The position numbers and the translations under genes were made by a program. The notes beneath the pieces were generated by a model. That model saw nothing but the letters and a program-made list of their open reading frames with translations, was not told the origin of the DNA and did no database searches. A stretch of 64,000 nt of DNA from Humibacter sp. RRB41 (lineage in GTDB: Bacteria; Actinomycetota; Actinomycetes; Actinomycetales; Microbacteriaceae): assembly GCF_022761015.1 (NCBI RefSeq), contig NZ_JAKWJQ010000004.1:62001-126000 (forward strand), in the 5' to 3' direction. Shown here one piece after another: positions 1 through 7,697 of this stretch; positions within the stretch are counted from its first letter, which is position 1, and each line of letters opens with the position of its first letter.

Positions 1-1
1 C

Positions 2-22
2 GACCCGAGAGTGAGGTACTGA
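2..22 (+). CDS. C-terminal end of an ABC transporter permease (partial)
   Basis: The first bases read in frame as Asp-Pro-Arg-Val-Arg-Tyr followed by TGA at 20-22. A C-terminal DPR-V/L-R-Y/L is the usual ending of DppB/OppB-type inner-membrane permeases, whose gene normally precedes the DppC-type gene that starts two bases later at 24. Only seven codons are visible, so the identification depends on this ending and on gene order. Confidence 0.55.
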   Translation, partial: DPRVRY

Positions 23-23
23 G

Positions 24-1106
24 ATGGCCACCACATCCGCAATGGCTCTCGTCGTGCCTCGCAAGCGCAGCCTGTTGGAGCGCCTGCCCATCGTGCACCA
101 GGTGCGTCAATCCGTCGGCGTGCAGCGCGGGATGCTCGTCACCGGACTGGTCATCACCGCTGTGTTCGTGATCGTCGCCGTCTTCGCACCGCTGATCGCG
201 CCGTACGGCTTCGCGCAGCTGCACGGCGCGAACGGCAAGGACTTCGGGTCGCAGCAGCCGCCGAGTCCCGAGCACATCTGGGGAACCACGGTCGGTGGGT
301 ACGATGTGTTCTCGCGCGTGATCTGGGGTGCGCAGACCGCGGCATCCGTGATCATCGTCGCCATCGTGCTGTCGATCTTCGCCGGCGTCTTGCTCGGCCT
401 GGTCTCCGGATACCTCGGCGGGTGGATCGACCGTGTGCTCGTGGTCGTCTGCGACGCGATCTACGCCTTCCCCACGCTGCTGCTGGCCATCGTGATGTCC
501 ATCGTGATCTCGGGCGGTCAGTCGCAGGTCTGGGGCGGAATACTCGCCGCGGCGATCTCGATCACCGTGGTCTACATTCCGCAGTACTTCCGTGTGATCC
601 GTGCCGAGGCGGTGCGCATCAAGTCGGAGGCGTATGTCGAATCGGCCAAGGTGGTCGGTGCGAGCACGGGCAGGATCATGTTCAAACACGTGTTCCGCAA
701 CTCGACCCGCACCTTGCCGTTGATCTTCACGCTGAACGCGTCGGAAGCGATCCTCACGCTCGCCGGCCTGGGATTCCTCGGCTTCGGCATCGAGCCGTCG
801 TCGGCGAGCGAGTGGGGCTACGACCTCAACAAGGCGATCGCCGATGTGACGAGCGGAATCTGGTGGACCGCGCTGTATCCGGGCCTTGCGATCGTGCTCG
901 TCGTTCTCGGCATCACGCTCGTCGGCGAGAGCATGAACGATCTCGCCGACCCGCGCCTTCGCGGCAGGAGGGCGGTCGCGGCGACGGCGGGTGAGACCGC
1001 CGACATCAGCGTCGTGCCCGGCGGCCCGAATGAAGCACCAGGCGGATTGGAAAGCCTCGAACCCGGCGCGGGGATCGAAGAAGAGGGAATCGAGGTGCGC
1101 GAATGA
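24..1106 (+). CDS. Peptide-type ABC transporter permease (DppC/OppC family)
   Basis: Integral membrane subunit of a dipeptide/oligopeptide/nickel-class importer, 360 residues. A first membrane helix lies near residues 40-60, followed by an external loop and a binding-protein-dependent permease domain from about 105 to 310. The EAA-type coupling loop is at about 201-225 and is followed by the LAGLGFLGFGIEP segment and EWG that typify the DppC half. Residues 320-360 form an acidic, low-complexity cytoplasmic tail of no recognised function. It starts directly after the stop of the upstream permease and overlaps the next gene by ATGA, so the three are cotranscribed. Substrate cannot be read from the sequence; the MsuE gene downstream hints at a sulfur-containing compound. 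Confidence 0.92.
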   Translation: MATTSAMALVVPRKRSLLERLPIVHQVRQSVGVQRGMLVTGLVITAVFVIVAVFAPLIAPYGFAQLHGANGKDFGSQQPPSPEHIWGTTVGGYDVFSRVIWGAQTAASVIIVAIVLSIFAGVLLGLVSGYLGGWIDRVLVVVCDAIYAFPTLLLAIVMSIVISGGQSQVWGGILAAAISITVVYIPQYFRVIRAEAVRIKSEAYVESAKVVGASTGRIMFKHVFRNSTRTLPLIFTLNASEAILTLAGLGFLGFGIEPSSASEWGYDLNKAIADVTSGIWWTALYPGLAIVLVVLGITLVGESMNDLADPRLRGRRAVAATAGETADISVVPGGPNEAPGGLESLEPGAGIEEEGIEVRE

Positions 1107-2851
1107 ACGCGACGAATCCGGCGCAGAAGCCGACCGCGCACGACAAGCACACGTCCCATCGCGGAACCGGGGACACCGTGCGCATCGATGGCCTCAGCGT
1201 CTCGTTCTCCACTGACGCCGGCGCGGTCAAGGCCGTCGACGGAGTGAGTCTGCACGTGGGCGCCGGCGAGGTGCTCGCGATCGTCGGGGAGTCGGGGAGC
1301 GGCAAAACAGTCACCGCGCGCACGATCCTCGGGTTGTTGCCCGAGACGGCGACGTCGTCGGGTGCCGTGTTCCTGAACACCGACCGCGGTGAGGTCGACG
1401 TCGTCACCCTCACCAACAAGCAGCTGCGTCAGGTGCGCGGACCCGACGTCGCCATGGTGTTCCAGGAGCCGTCGACCGCCCTCAACCCGGTGTTCAAGGT
1501 CGGGTGGCAGATAGCGGAGGGCCTTCGTGCCCACGGCAAGATCTCGAAGAAGGATGCCAGGACGCAAGCGATCGACATTCTGCGCAAGGTGGGCATCCCC
1601 GATCCCGAGACGCGGGTGGATTACTACCCGCACCAGTTCTCCGGCGGTCAGAAGCAGCGCATCGTCATCGCGATGGCGCTCGTGCTCGGACCGAAGCTCA
1701 TCGTCGCCGACGAGCCGACCACTGCGCTGGACGTCACGGTGCAGGCCGAGATCCTCGAGCTGCTTCGGCGGTGCAGGGTGGAGTTCGGCTCCTCGATCGT
1801 GCTCATCACGCACAACATGGGCGTCGTCGCCGATCTCGCCGACCGGGTGGCGGTGATGTACAACGGGCAGCTCGTCGAGCAGGCTGACGTGTCGTCGCTC
1901 TTCGCGAATCCGCAGAACGATTACACGAAGCGGCTGCTGGCGGCCGTGCCGCGCATCGGCGGGGGCACGGTGGAGGCAGTGGAGCGGGCGAGGGTTCGGC
2001 CGAAGGGCTGGGCGGAGTCGGAGCCTGTTGTGAAGGCATCCGGACTTCGCATCCAGTACCCGGGGCGCCTCGGCCGGGCGGGATTCGTCGCGGTCGACGG
2101 CGTGGATTTCGAGATTCGCCCCGGCGAGGTGCTCGGGCTCGTCGGCGAGTCCGGGTCGGGCAAGACCACTATCGGGCGTTCGATCGCCGGCCTGACGCGC
2201 GTGACAGGCGGTTCGCTGAAGGTGCTCGGGCACGAGATGAACGGCGTCTCCGAGCGCAGCTTCCGCGGCTCGCGCGATCAACTCGGGTTCGTGTTCCAAG
2301 ACCCGGCGTCGAGCTTCAACCCGCTGCTGACGATCGCACAGTGCGTCGCCGAGCCGTTCATCGTGCACGGGCGCGCGTCGAATGCCGCAGATGCCCGCGC
2401 CGCCGTCGACGAATTGCTCGAGGCCGTTCAGCTTCCGAAGTCGTTCGGAGACAGGTACCCGCACGAACTCTCCGGTGGTCAGAGGCAGCGCGCGAGCCTC
2501 GCACGGGCCATCGCGCTGAAGCCGCCGCTGCTGATAGCAGACGAGCCGACGAGTGCGCTCGACGTCTCGGTGCAGCAGCGCGTGCTCGAGGTGTTCGCCG
2601 ACCTTCAGCGCGACTTCGGGTTCGCCTGCCTGTTCATTAGCCACGATCTCGCGGTCGTCGACATCGTCGCGGACCGCATCGCGGTGATGCACCTCGGCCG
2701 GCTGGTCGAGGAGGGCGCGGGCGAGCAGGTGTTGGAGGCGCCGCAGGATGCCTACACGCGCCGGCTGCTGGCATCCCTGCCGGTTCCGGACCCGATCGAG
2801 CAAGCGAAACGCCGCGAGGCGCTGCAGGAGCTCGTCGCGTCGGAGGGTTGA
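1103..2851 (+). CDS. Dipeptide-type ABC transporter ATP-binding protein with two fused NBDs (DppD-DppF)
   Basis: Energises the peptide-type importer encoded just upstream. The 582-residue chain holds two complete ABC cassettes: NBD1 with Walker A GESGSGKT at 62-69 and signature SGGQKQR near 180, and NBD2 with Walker A near 350 and SGGQRQR near 457. Both contain VADEPTTALDV or [11 protein letters not shown] Walker B/D-loop segments and the switch His (ITHN, ISHD). In most proteobacteria the two NBDs are separate DppD and DppF proteins; the fused form is common in actinobacteria. The ATG overlaps the permease stop by four bases (ATGA), indicating translational coupling. Confidence 0.94.
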   Translation: MNATNPAQKPTAHDKHTSHRGTGDTVRIDGLSVSFSTDAGAVKAVDGVSLHVGAGEVLAIVGESGSGKTVTARTILGLLPETATSSGAVFLNTDRGEVDVVTLTNKQLRQVRGPDVAMVFQEPSTALNPVFKVGWQIAEGLRAHGKISKKDARTQAIDILRKVGIPDPETRVDYYPHQFSGGQKQRIVIAMALVLGPKLIVADEPTTALDVTVQAEILELLRRCRVEFGSSIVLITHNMGVVADLADRVAVMYNGQLVEQADVSSLFANPQNDYTKRLLAAVPRIGGGTVEAVERARVRPKGWAESEPVVKASGLRIQYPGRLGRAGFVAVDGVDFEIRPGEVLGLVGESGSGKTTIGRSIAGLTRVTGGSLKVLGHEMNGVSERSFRGSRDQLGFVFQDPASSFNPLLTIAQCVAEPFIVHGRASNAADARAAVDELLEAVQLPKSFGDRYPHELSGGQRQRASLARAIALKPPLLIADEPTSALDVSVQQRVLEVFADLQRDFGFACLFISHDLAVVDIVADRIAVMHLGRLVEEGAGEQVLEAPQDAYTRRLLASLPVPDPIEQAKRREALQELVASEG

Positions 2852-3017
2852 GACAGCGAGTCCGGCGCGGTGGGAGGGCTCCGCACGACGCGCGCGTGTC
2901 GTCGTGTGACGTGCGCACATGCGCAGCCGTGCGTGCGTGCCTAGTCTCGGTAGCGCGTCCGGTGCCGACGATGCCGCGGGATGCGACGGGTCGCGCCACG
3001 CTGCCCGCCAATCAGCC

Positions 3018-3031
3018 GGTGCCGCGGCACC
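3018..3031. promoter_or_regulatory. 14-bp perfect palindrome upstream of the FMN reductase gene
   Basis: GGTGCCG/CGGCACC is a perfect 14-bp palindrome 33 bp upstream of the msuE start, in the 212-bp gap after the ABC genes. It could be an operator or a transcript stem. Nothing else in the gap is recognised apart from GC-rich repeats, and the site is unassigned. Confidence 0.25.
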
Positions 3032-3063
3032 AGACCCGCGCTTAGAGAGAAGGACAGACCGCC

Positions 3064-3705
3064 ATGACCGAGCCGCTCCGCGTCGTCGCTGTCTCAGGCA
3101 GCCTGCACAACCCGTCGAAGACCGACGTGCTGATCGACGAGATCGTCCGCCAACTGGGCGAGGAACTCGACATCGAGTCGCACGTGATCCGCATCACGGA
3201 TGTGGGGCCGCAGTTCGCCGGCGCACTGAACCGCAAGGAGCTTCCGCGCTCCGTCGAAGACGAGTTGCGCCGCGTCGAGACCGCCGATCTCCTCGTGGTC
3301 GCCTCACCGGTGTACCGCGCGTCGTTCACCGGTCTGTTCAAGCACTTCTTCGATTTCGTCGACCAGTACGCGCTGGTCGACACACCCGTGCTCCTCGCCG
3401 CGACCGGCGGTAGCGAACGGCACTCGCTCATCGTCGAACACCAGCTGCGGCCCCTCTTCGGGTTCTTCCAAGCGCTCACGCTGCCGGTCGGCGTCTACGC
3501 GCACGAGTCGGACTTCGACGGCTACCGCATCGACTCTCCGCTGCTGGTCGAGCGCATCAAGACCTCGATCCGCCGTGGGCTGCCGCTCGTGACGTCGAGC
3601 GTGCAGGAGAAGCGGCGCATCCGCCAGGCACTCGACGAAGGCGAGCAGGTCGACACGACGGTCGCGCCGCAGGACCCGCAGAAGCCCGTGCGTCTGTACA
3701 CGTGA
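3064..3705 (+). CDS. msuE: NAD(P)H-dependent FMN reductase, MsuE-like
   Basis: Flavodoxin-fold reductase of 213 residues expected to supply FMNH2 to a two-component monooxygenase that releases sulfite from sulfonates. The N-terminal VVAVSGSLHNPSKT phosphate loop, the ASPVYRASFTGLFKHFFD segment and the LLAATGGSERH-to-LRPLFGFFQALTLPVGVYA stretch closely follow the MsuE family as I know it. GAGAGAAGGA upstream provides a ribosome-binding site for ATG 3064. No LLM-type monooxygenase is in the window; one would be expected nearby. Its position between two ABC importers supports an organosulfur scavenging role, which is inference. Confidence 0.85.
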   Translation: MTEPLRVVAVSGSLHNPSKTDVLIDEIVRQLGEELDIESHVIRITDVGPQFAGALNRKELPRSVEDELRRVETADLLVVASPVYRASFTGLFKHFFDFVDQYALVDTPVLLAATGGSERHSLIVEHQLRPLFGFFQALTLPVGVYAHESDFDGYRIDSPLLVERIKTSIRRGLPLVTSSVQEKRRIRQALDEGEQVDTTVAPQDPQKPVRLYT

Positions 3706-3787
3706 TTGAGGCGTGGGCAGAACGAGCTCGGCGATTTGCGGCGTATCGCGTCATGGGCTGGGCGCGATAGACCTGCACTTTCGCGGA

Positions 3788-3819
3788 AATGACCGGGTAA
3801 CAGCGACGCAATGACCGGG
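3788..3819. repeat. Two direct repeats AATGACCGGG spaced 22 bp
   Basis: AATGACCGGG occurs at 3788-3797 and again at 3810-3819, in the same orientation and 22 bp apart, which is two helical turns. The pair lies 150-180 bp upstream of the amino-acid binding protein gene. Helically phased direct repeats are typical of activator sites, but the factor is unknown. Confidence 0.35.
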
Positions 3820-3861
3820 AAGTACCGTAGTGGTGAGGCGCCGAGACCCGATCGTCACCAG

Positions 3862-3912
3862 ATGAGCCGCCTGACTTACGTAGACTTTGTCAGTCGTCTC
3901 CCTTGGCGATGA
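3862..3912 (+). CDS. Candidate 16-residue leader peptide
   Basis: An ATG at 3862 opens a short frame reading MSRLTYVDFVSRLPWR with TGA at 3910-3912, ending 57 bp before the binding-protein gene. Actinobacterial sulfur-uptake operons often carry very short leader peptides with an H/Y-V-D-L-x-R motif, which the YVDFVSR core resembles. A perfect 7-bp stem (GACGCGT/ACGCGTC, 3916-3936) follows immediately, as in attenuation leaders. There is no strong ribosome-binding site, and the similarity is from memory only. Confidence 0.35.
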   Translation: MSRLTYVDFVSRLPWR

Positions 3913-3915
3913 ACA

Positions 3916-3936
3916 GACGCGTTCACAGCACGCGTC
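3916..3936 (+). promoter_or_regulatory. Stem-loop in the leader of the amino-acid ABC operon
   Basis: GACGCGT and ACGCGTC form a perfect 7-bp stem around a 7-nt loop, between the candidate leader peptide and the binding-protein start at 3970. There is no T-run, so it is not a classical terminator; it could be an attenuator or anti-SD structure. Confidence 0.35.
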
Positions 3937-3969
3937 GCGCCTCAACGACGAGGAAAGGTACCTACACAT

Positions 3970-4869
3970 ATGCGAATCCGATACGCGCTCCCGGTGGTCG
4001 CCGTGGCCACGGCGCTCCTGCTCACCGGTTGCGTCGACAACTCAGGCGGCTCAGGCTCCGGTTCTACCGGAGCGGCGAACCCCTACGGCGTCAAGAAGGA
4101 CGACGCCCTCGCGAAGACGCTTCCCTCCGCCATCACGAAGGCCGGACAGATCACGGTCGGCGTCGACGCCACGTACGCCCCGAACGAGTACAAGGATTCG
4201 AGCGGCAAGCCGATCGGATGGGACATCGACCTCGCGAACGCGATCGGCGCGAAGCTCGGCGTCAAGATGAACTACACCATCGCCAAGTTCGACAACATCA
4301 TCCCGAGCATCACCGGCGGACGCTACGACATCGGCGTCTCGTCCTTCACCGACACGACCGAGCGCGAGAAGCAGGTCGACTTCGTCAACTACTACAACGC
4401 GGGCATCCTGTGGGCGTCGCAGAAAGACAAGACGGTCGACCCTGACAACGCCTGCGGCCTGAAGGTCGCGGTCGAAGCCGGAACCTACGAGGACACCGAT
4501 GAGATCCCGGCGAAGTCGAAGGCGTGCACGGATGCCGGCAAGGCCGCCATCCAGGTGTTCAAGTACGACGGTCAGGACCAGGCGACCAACGCGCTCGTGC
4601 TCGGTCAGGTCGATGCGATGAGCGCTGACTCGCCGATCACCGAGTACGCGATCAGCAAGCAGAAGGACAAGATCAAGGCGGCGGGCAAGACGTTCGACGT
4701 CGCGCCGTACGGCATCGCCGTCGACAAGGGTTCCAAGCTCACCGACGTGGTCAAGAACGCGCTGCAGTCGCTGATCGATGACGGCAGCTACACGAAGATC
4801 CTCACGAAGTGGGGCGTCGACGACGGCGCGGTCACCTCGGCCGCGGTCAACGCGGCGTCGAAGCAATAG
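3970..4869 (+). CDS. Polar amino-acid ABC transporter substrate-binding lipoprotein
   Basis: Extracellular solute-binding protein of family 3, 299 residues, tethered to the membrane by a lipidated cysteine. The signal sequence ends with the lipobox LLLTGC, lipid on Cys21. The mature chain contains the usual family segments: GVDATYAPNEY, the GWDIDLANAIGAKLGV motif, FDNIIPSITGGRYDIGVSSF and TDTTEREKQVDFVNYY. An AAGG ribosome-binding site precedes ATG 3970. It heads a three-gene importer with the permease two bases downstream. The ligand (cystine, glutamine or another polar amino acid) cannot be decided by eye. Confidence 0.93.
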   Translation: MRIRYALPVVAVATALLLTGCVDNSGGSGSGSTGAANPYGVKKDDALAKTLPSAITKAGQITVGVDATYAPNEYKDSSGKPIGWDIDLANAIGAKLGVKMNYTIAKFDNIIPSITGGRYDIGVSSFTDTTEREKQVDFVNYYNAGILWASQKDKTVDPDNACGLKVAVEAGTYEDTDEIPAKSKACTDAGKAAIQVFKYDGQDQATNALVLGQVDAMSADSPITEYAISKQKDKIKAAGKTFDVAPYGIAVDKGSKLTDVVKNALQSLIDDGSYTKILTKWGVDDGAVTSAAVNAASKQ

Positions 4870-4871
4870 CG

Positions 4872-5879
4872 ATGAGCGACACGCAGCGGCCCGACGGGGC
4901 GGGCATACCGCCCACCCCGTCGGGCGGCGCGAGCGGCGCAGGACCGACCGCGACGGGCGCGCTGCCGACGGAGCGGGCCGAGGCGATCAAGGCGGTCAAG
5001 CTCAGGCATCCGTGGCGTATCGCGATCGCCGTGGTGCTCATCGTGCTGCTCGTGCTGTTCGTGCTCGACGCGGCGCAGCGCAAGGCATTCGGCTGGGCGG
5101 ATGTCGGCAAGTACCTCTTCGACACGCGCATCAGCCAGGCCGCGCTGATCACGCTCGAGCTGACGGTGTACTCGATGATCATCGGTATCGTCCTCGGCCT
5201 CGTGCTCGCGATCATGCGGCTGTCGCCGAATCCCGTGCTCAAGGCCGTCGCCTGGCTCTACCTGTGGGTATTCCGCGGTACGCCGGTCTACGTGCAGCTC
5301 GTGTTCTGGGGCCTGATCACCCTGATCTACAACACGATCGTGATCGGCATTCCGTTCGTGCACACCTGGGCGACCATCGACATCACGTGGATTCCGCCGC
5401 TGTTCTTCATCTCCGTGGTCGGCCTCTCGCTCAACGAGGCCGCCTACATGGCGGAGATCGTGCGAGCAGGGCTGCTGTCCGTCGATCCCGGCCAGGAAGA
5501 GGCCGCGAAGGCGCTCGGCATGTCGTGGTGGCAGACCATGATCCGCATCGTCATTCCGCAGTCGATGCGCATCATCATTCCGCCGACCGGCAACGAAGTG
5601 ATCTCGATGCTGAAGACGACGACGCTCGTCGCCGCAGTGCCGTTCACGCTCGACCTGTTCGGGCGTTCTCGCGACATCTCGGCTGAGACGTTCACGCCGA
5701 TTCCGCTGCTCATCGTGGCGTCGCTCTGGTATCTGTTCTTCACATCGATCCTGATGATCGGGCAGTACTTCCTCGAGAAACGCTTCGCTCGTGGCACCAC
5801 GCGCGGCAGACCCGTGGTCGGAGAGCCGAACGATCCGGCTTCGGCGGCGATCATGGGCGGCGCTGGGGGTGTGCGATGA
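4872..5879 (+). CDS. Amino-acid ABC transporter permease (HisM/GlnP family)
   Basis: Membrane subunit of the amino-acid importer, 335 residues from ATG 4872, which lies two bases after the binding-protein stop; an upstream in-frame extension would overlap that gene and is not conserved in style. A Pro/Gly-rich cytoplasmic N-terminus of about 45 residues precedes the first helix. The permease domain shows [19 protein letters not shown], the [14 protein letters not shown] signature of HisM-type permeases, and the EAA loop [22 protein letters not shown]. The stop overlaps the next gene by ATGA. Confidence 0.93.
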   Translation: MSDTQRPDGAGIPPTPSGGASGAGPTATGALPTERAEAIKAVKLRHPWRIAIAVVLIVLLVLFVLDAAQRKAFGWADVGKYLFDTRISQAALITLELTVYSMIIGIVLGLVLAIMRLSPNPVLKAVAWLYLWVFRGTPVYVQLVFWGLITLIYNTIVIGIPFVHTWATIDITWIPPLFFISVVGLSLNEAAYMAEIVRAGLLSVDPGQEEAAKALGMSWWQTMIRIVIPQSMRIIIPPTGNEVISMLKTTTLVAAVPFTLDLFGRSRDISAETFTPIPLLIVASLWYLFFTSILMIGQYFLEKRFARGTTRGRPVVGEPNDPASAAIMGGAGGVR

Positions 5880-6661
5880 GTGATGCGTCCGTGAAATCAT
5901 CCGTGCCGATGGTCGACGCCGCCGGCGTCTCGAAGAGCTTCGGCAGCAACGAGGTGCTCAAGTCGATCACGTTGCAGGTGCAGCCGGGCGAGGTGATGTG
6001 CGTCATCGGGCCGAGCGGCTCTGGCAAGTCCACCTTCTTGCGATGCATCAACCATCTCGAGCGCGTCGACGCGGGGCGACTCTCCGTCGAGGGCGAACTG
6101 GTCGGCTATCGGCAGAAGGGCGGAAAGCTCTACGAGCTCAAGCCCAGCGAGGCCGCGCTGCAGCGGCGCGACATCGGCATGGTCTTCCAGCACTTCAACC
6201 TGTTCCCGCACATGACTGCCCTCGAGAACCTGGTCGAGGCCCCGATCAGGGTCAAGGGCATCTCGAGGTCGGATGCCGTCGCTCGCGGCCGCGAGTTGCT
6301 CGCCCAGGTCGGGCTCGCCGACCACGCGAACCACTATCCGGCTCAGCTGTCGGGCGGCCAGCAGCAGCGTGTGGCGATCGCCCGTGCGCTCGCGATGGAT
6401 CCGAAGCTCATGCTGTTCGACGAACCGACCAGCGCACTCGATCCTGAGCTCGTCGGCGACGTTCTGGATGTCATGCGCGGGCTAGCCGAGAGCGGCATGA
6501 CCATGGTCGTGGTGACGCACGAGATGGGGTTCGCGCGCGAAGTGGGTGACTCGCTCGTCTTCATGGACGGCGGTGTCGTGGTCGAGGCCGGAACTCCCCG
6601 CGACGTGCTGAGCAACCCGCAGCACCAGCGCACCAAGGCCTTCCTGTCGAAGGTGCTCTGA
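5876..6661 (+). CDS. Amino-acid ABC transporter ATP-binding protein (GlnQ/HisP family)
   Basis: ATPase of the amino-acid importer, 261 residues. Walker A GPSGSGKS is at 45-52, the Q-loop region reads [18 protein letters not shown], the signature is LSGGQQQR near 160, and Walker [15 protein letters not shown] near 180 is followed by [14 protein letters not shown]. An insertion around residues 75-95 ([20 protein letters not shown]) is larger than in enterobacterial GlnQ. It ends the rightward operon; the stop is 18 bp from the palindromic repeat at 6680. Confidence 0.94.
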   Translation: MSDASVKSSVPMVDAAGVSKSFGSNEVLKSITLQVQPGEVMCVIGPSGSGKSTFLRCINHLERVDAGRLSVEGELVGYRQKGGKLYELKPSEAALQRRDIGMVFQHFNLFPHMTALENLVEAPIRVKGISRSDAVARGRELLAQVGLADHANHYPAQLSGGQQQRVAIARALAMDPKLMLFDEPTSALDPELVGDVLDVMRGLAESGMTMVVVTHEMGFAREVGDSLVFMDGGVVVEAGTPRDVLSNPQHQRTKAFLSKVL

Positions 6662-6679
6662 CGCGACCCTTCAACGCGT

Positions 6680-6772
6680 GAACGAGAGTGCGTCTCAACT
6701 GCTCAAATGGCTGATCGCGCACGCTATCGCGAGCCATTTCTGCAGGTGAGACGCACTCTCGTGGGAGCTGAG
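6680..6772. repeat. 93-bp palindromic interspersed repeat, copy A
   Basis: This block contains a perfect 16-bp terminal inverted repeat (6682-6697 and 6747-6762; half ACGAGAGTGCGTCTCA) with a second inner pair AAATGGCT/AGCCATTT. It lies between the convergent ABC ATPase and methyltransferase genes, so its RNA hairpin could end transcription from both sides. A second copy in the same orientation at 7571-7663 matches it at 85 of 93 positions by my alignment. Confidence 0.8.
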
Positions 6773-6775
6773 GAC

Positions 6776-7522
6776 TCAGGCGGCTCCGACTGCGAACCAT
6801 GCGGTGGCCGTGACGTCTCCCATCTCTTCGACCGCCCGACGTCGGAGGGCCTCCCGGTGTGAGACGTCGAGCCCTGCAAGATACGAGCCGGCCGGTCCGA
6901 CTCCGAGTGTGTAGGGGCGCCACCAATCCTCCGGATCGGCGTACGGGACTTCGACGGTCAGCTGACCGCAGCTCACATCGCGAAGACCGGCAGCACGGAA
7001 CAGCGTGAGCAAGTGGCCCTCGCGCGCGCCGGGAAGGGCCGATTCGTCGATGACATCCTCGTCGAACTGCCGCGCCACGCGCCAGAACAGTGACAGGGGC
7101 GCCCGCGCACCGGCGAAATCCCAGACAGAGGCGGCCACGGTGCAGCCCGGCCTCGTGACCCTCGCCATCTCGCTCAGCCCGGCAACCGGATCCGACATGA
7201 AATTCACCACCAGTTGAGCGATCGTCAGCTCGAAGGCGCCGTCTGCGAACGGCAGGCTCTCCGCGGATGCTCGCTCCACCTCGACCTCGGGGAACCGTTG
7301 CCGTAATGCGTCGACGAAGGACGACGAGGGGTCGACCGCTGTGACCGCTGAAGGCTGGAGCTCGCGCACCAGCAGCGCGGTGACGGCACCGGTGCCGGCT
7401 CCGACATCCAGGACGCGACCGGCAGGCGGCAGCGTGATCGTCTCGAGCATTCGCATCGCGAGCGGTTCGGAGTAGCGACCCATGAACCGGTCGTAGGCAT
7501 CCGCATCGACGTCGAAGCTCAC
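6776..7522 (-). CDS. Class I SAM-dependent methyltransferase
   Basis: Predicted small-molecule methyltransferase of 248 residues with a Rossmann-type SAM-binding fold. Motif I is VLDVGAGTGAVTALL, followed by an acidic residue in AVDPSS, SLPFADGAFELTIAQ at motif IV, and MARVTRPGCTVAASVWDF at the motif V/VI region, the pattern of the Methyltransf_11/UbiE-like group. I choose GTG 7522 because SFDVDADAYDRFMGRYSEPLA is the usual N-terminus of this group and a TATCGT hexamer ends exactly six bases upstream, as in other leaderless genes here; a further 12 codons upstream are open to 7558. The gene is bracketed by the two copies of the 93-bp palindrome. Substrate unknown. Confidence 0.85.
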   Translation of the reverse strand: MSFDVDADAYDRFMGRYSEPLAMRMLETITLPPAGRVLDVGAGTGAVTALLVRELQPSAVTAVDPSSSFVDALRQRFPEVEVERASAESLPFADGAFELTIAQLVVNFMSDPVAGLSEMARVTRPGCTVAASVWDFAGARAPLSLFWRVARQFDEDVIDESALPGAREGHLLTLFRAAGLRDVSCGQLTVEVPYADPEDWWRPYTLGVGPAGSYLAGLDVSHREALRRRAVEEMGDVTATAWFAVGAA

Positions 7523-7570
7523 CGCTCGACGATAACCCGCAGCGACGAGAGAAGCCACGTTCGGCGCGGC

Positions 7571-7663
7571 GAATGAGAGTACGTCTCAACTGCTCAAATG
7601 GCTGATCGCGCACACTATCGCGCGCCATTTCTGCAGTTGAGACGCCTTCTCGCGGGAGCTGAG
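7571..7663. repeat. 93-bp palindromic interspersed repeat, copy B
   Basis: Same orientation as copy A. The outer stem has decayed (AGTACG against CGCCTT), but the inner stem is extended by CAACTG/CAGTTG, so folding potential is retained. It lies just after the arabinofuranosidase stop and before the methyltransferase start, both on the minus strand, which fits a role as transcript terminator or 3' stem-loop. Confidence 0.8.
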
Positions 7664-7697
7664 AGGCTGCGTCGGTGATGGGTCTGATGGACCCCTG

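Noticed and set aside
818-2920. 700-codon minus-strand open frame opposite the fused ABC ATPase
   Set aside because: The plus strand encodes clear Walker and signature motifs; the antisense frame is Arg/Asp/His-rich with no domain, the usual by-product of high GC.
2906-2944. Possible 12-codon, two-cysteine leader peptide (MTCAHAQPCVRA) upstream of msuE
   Set aside because: Short, GTG start, no ribosome-binding site or following hairpin; chance is a sufficient explanation.
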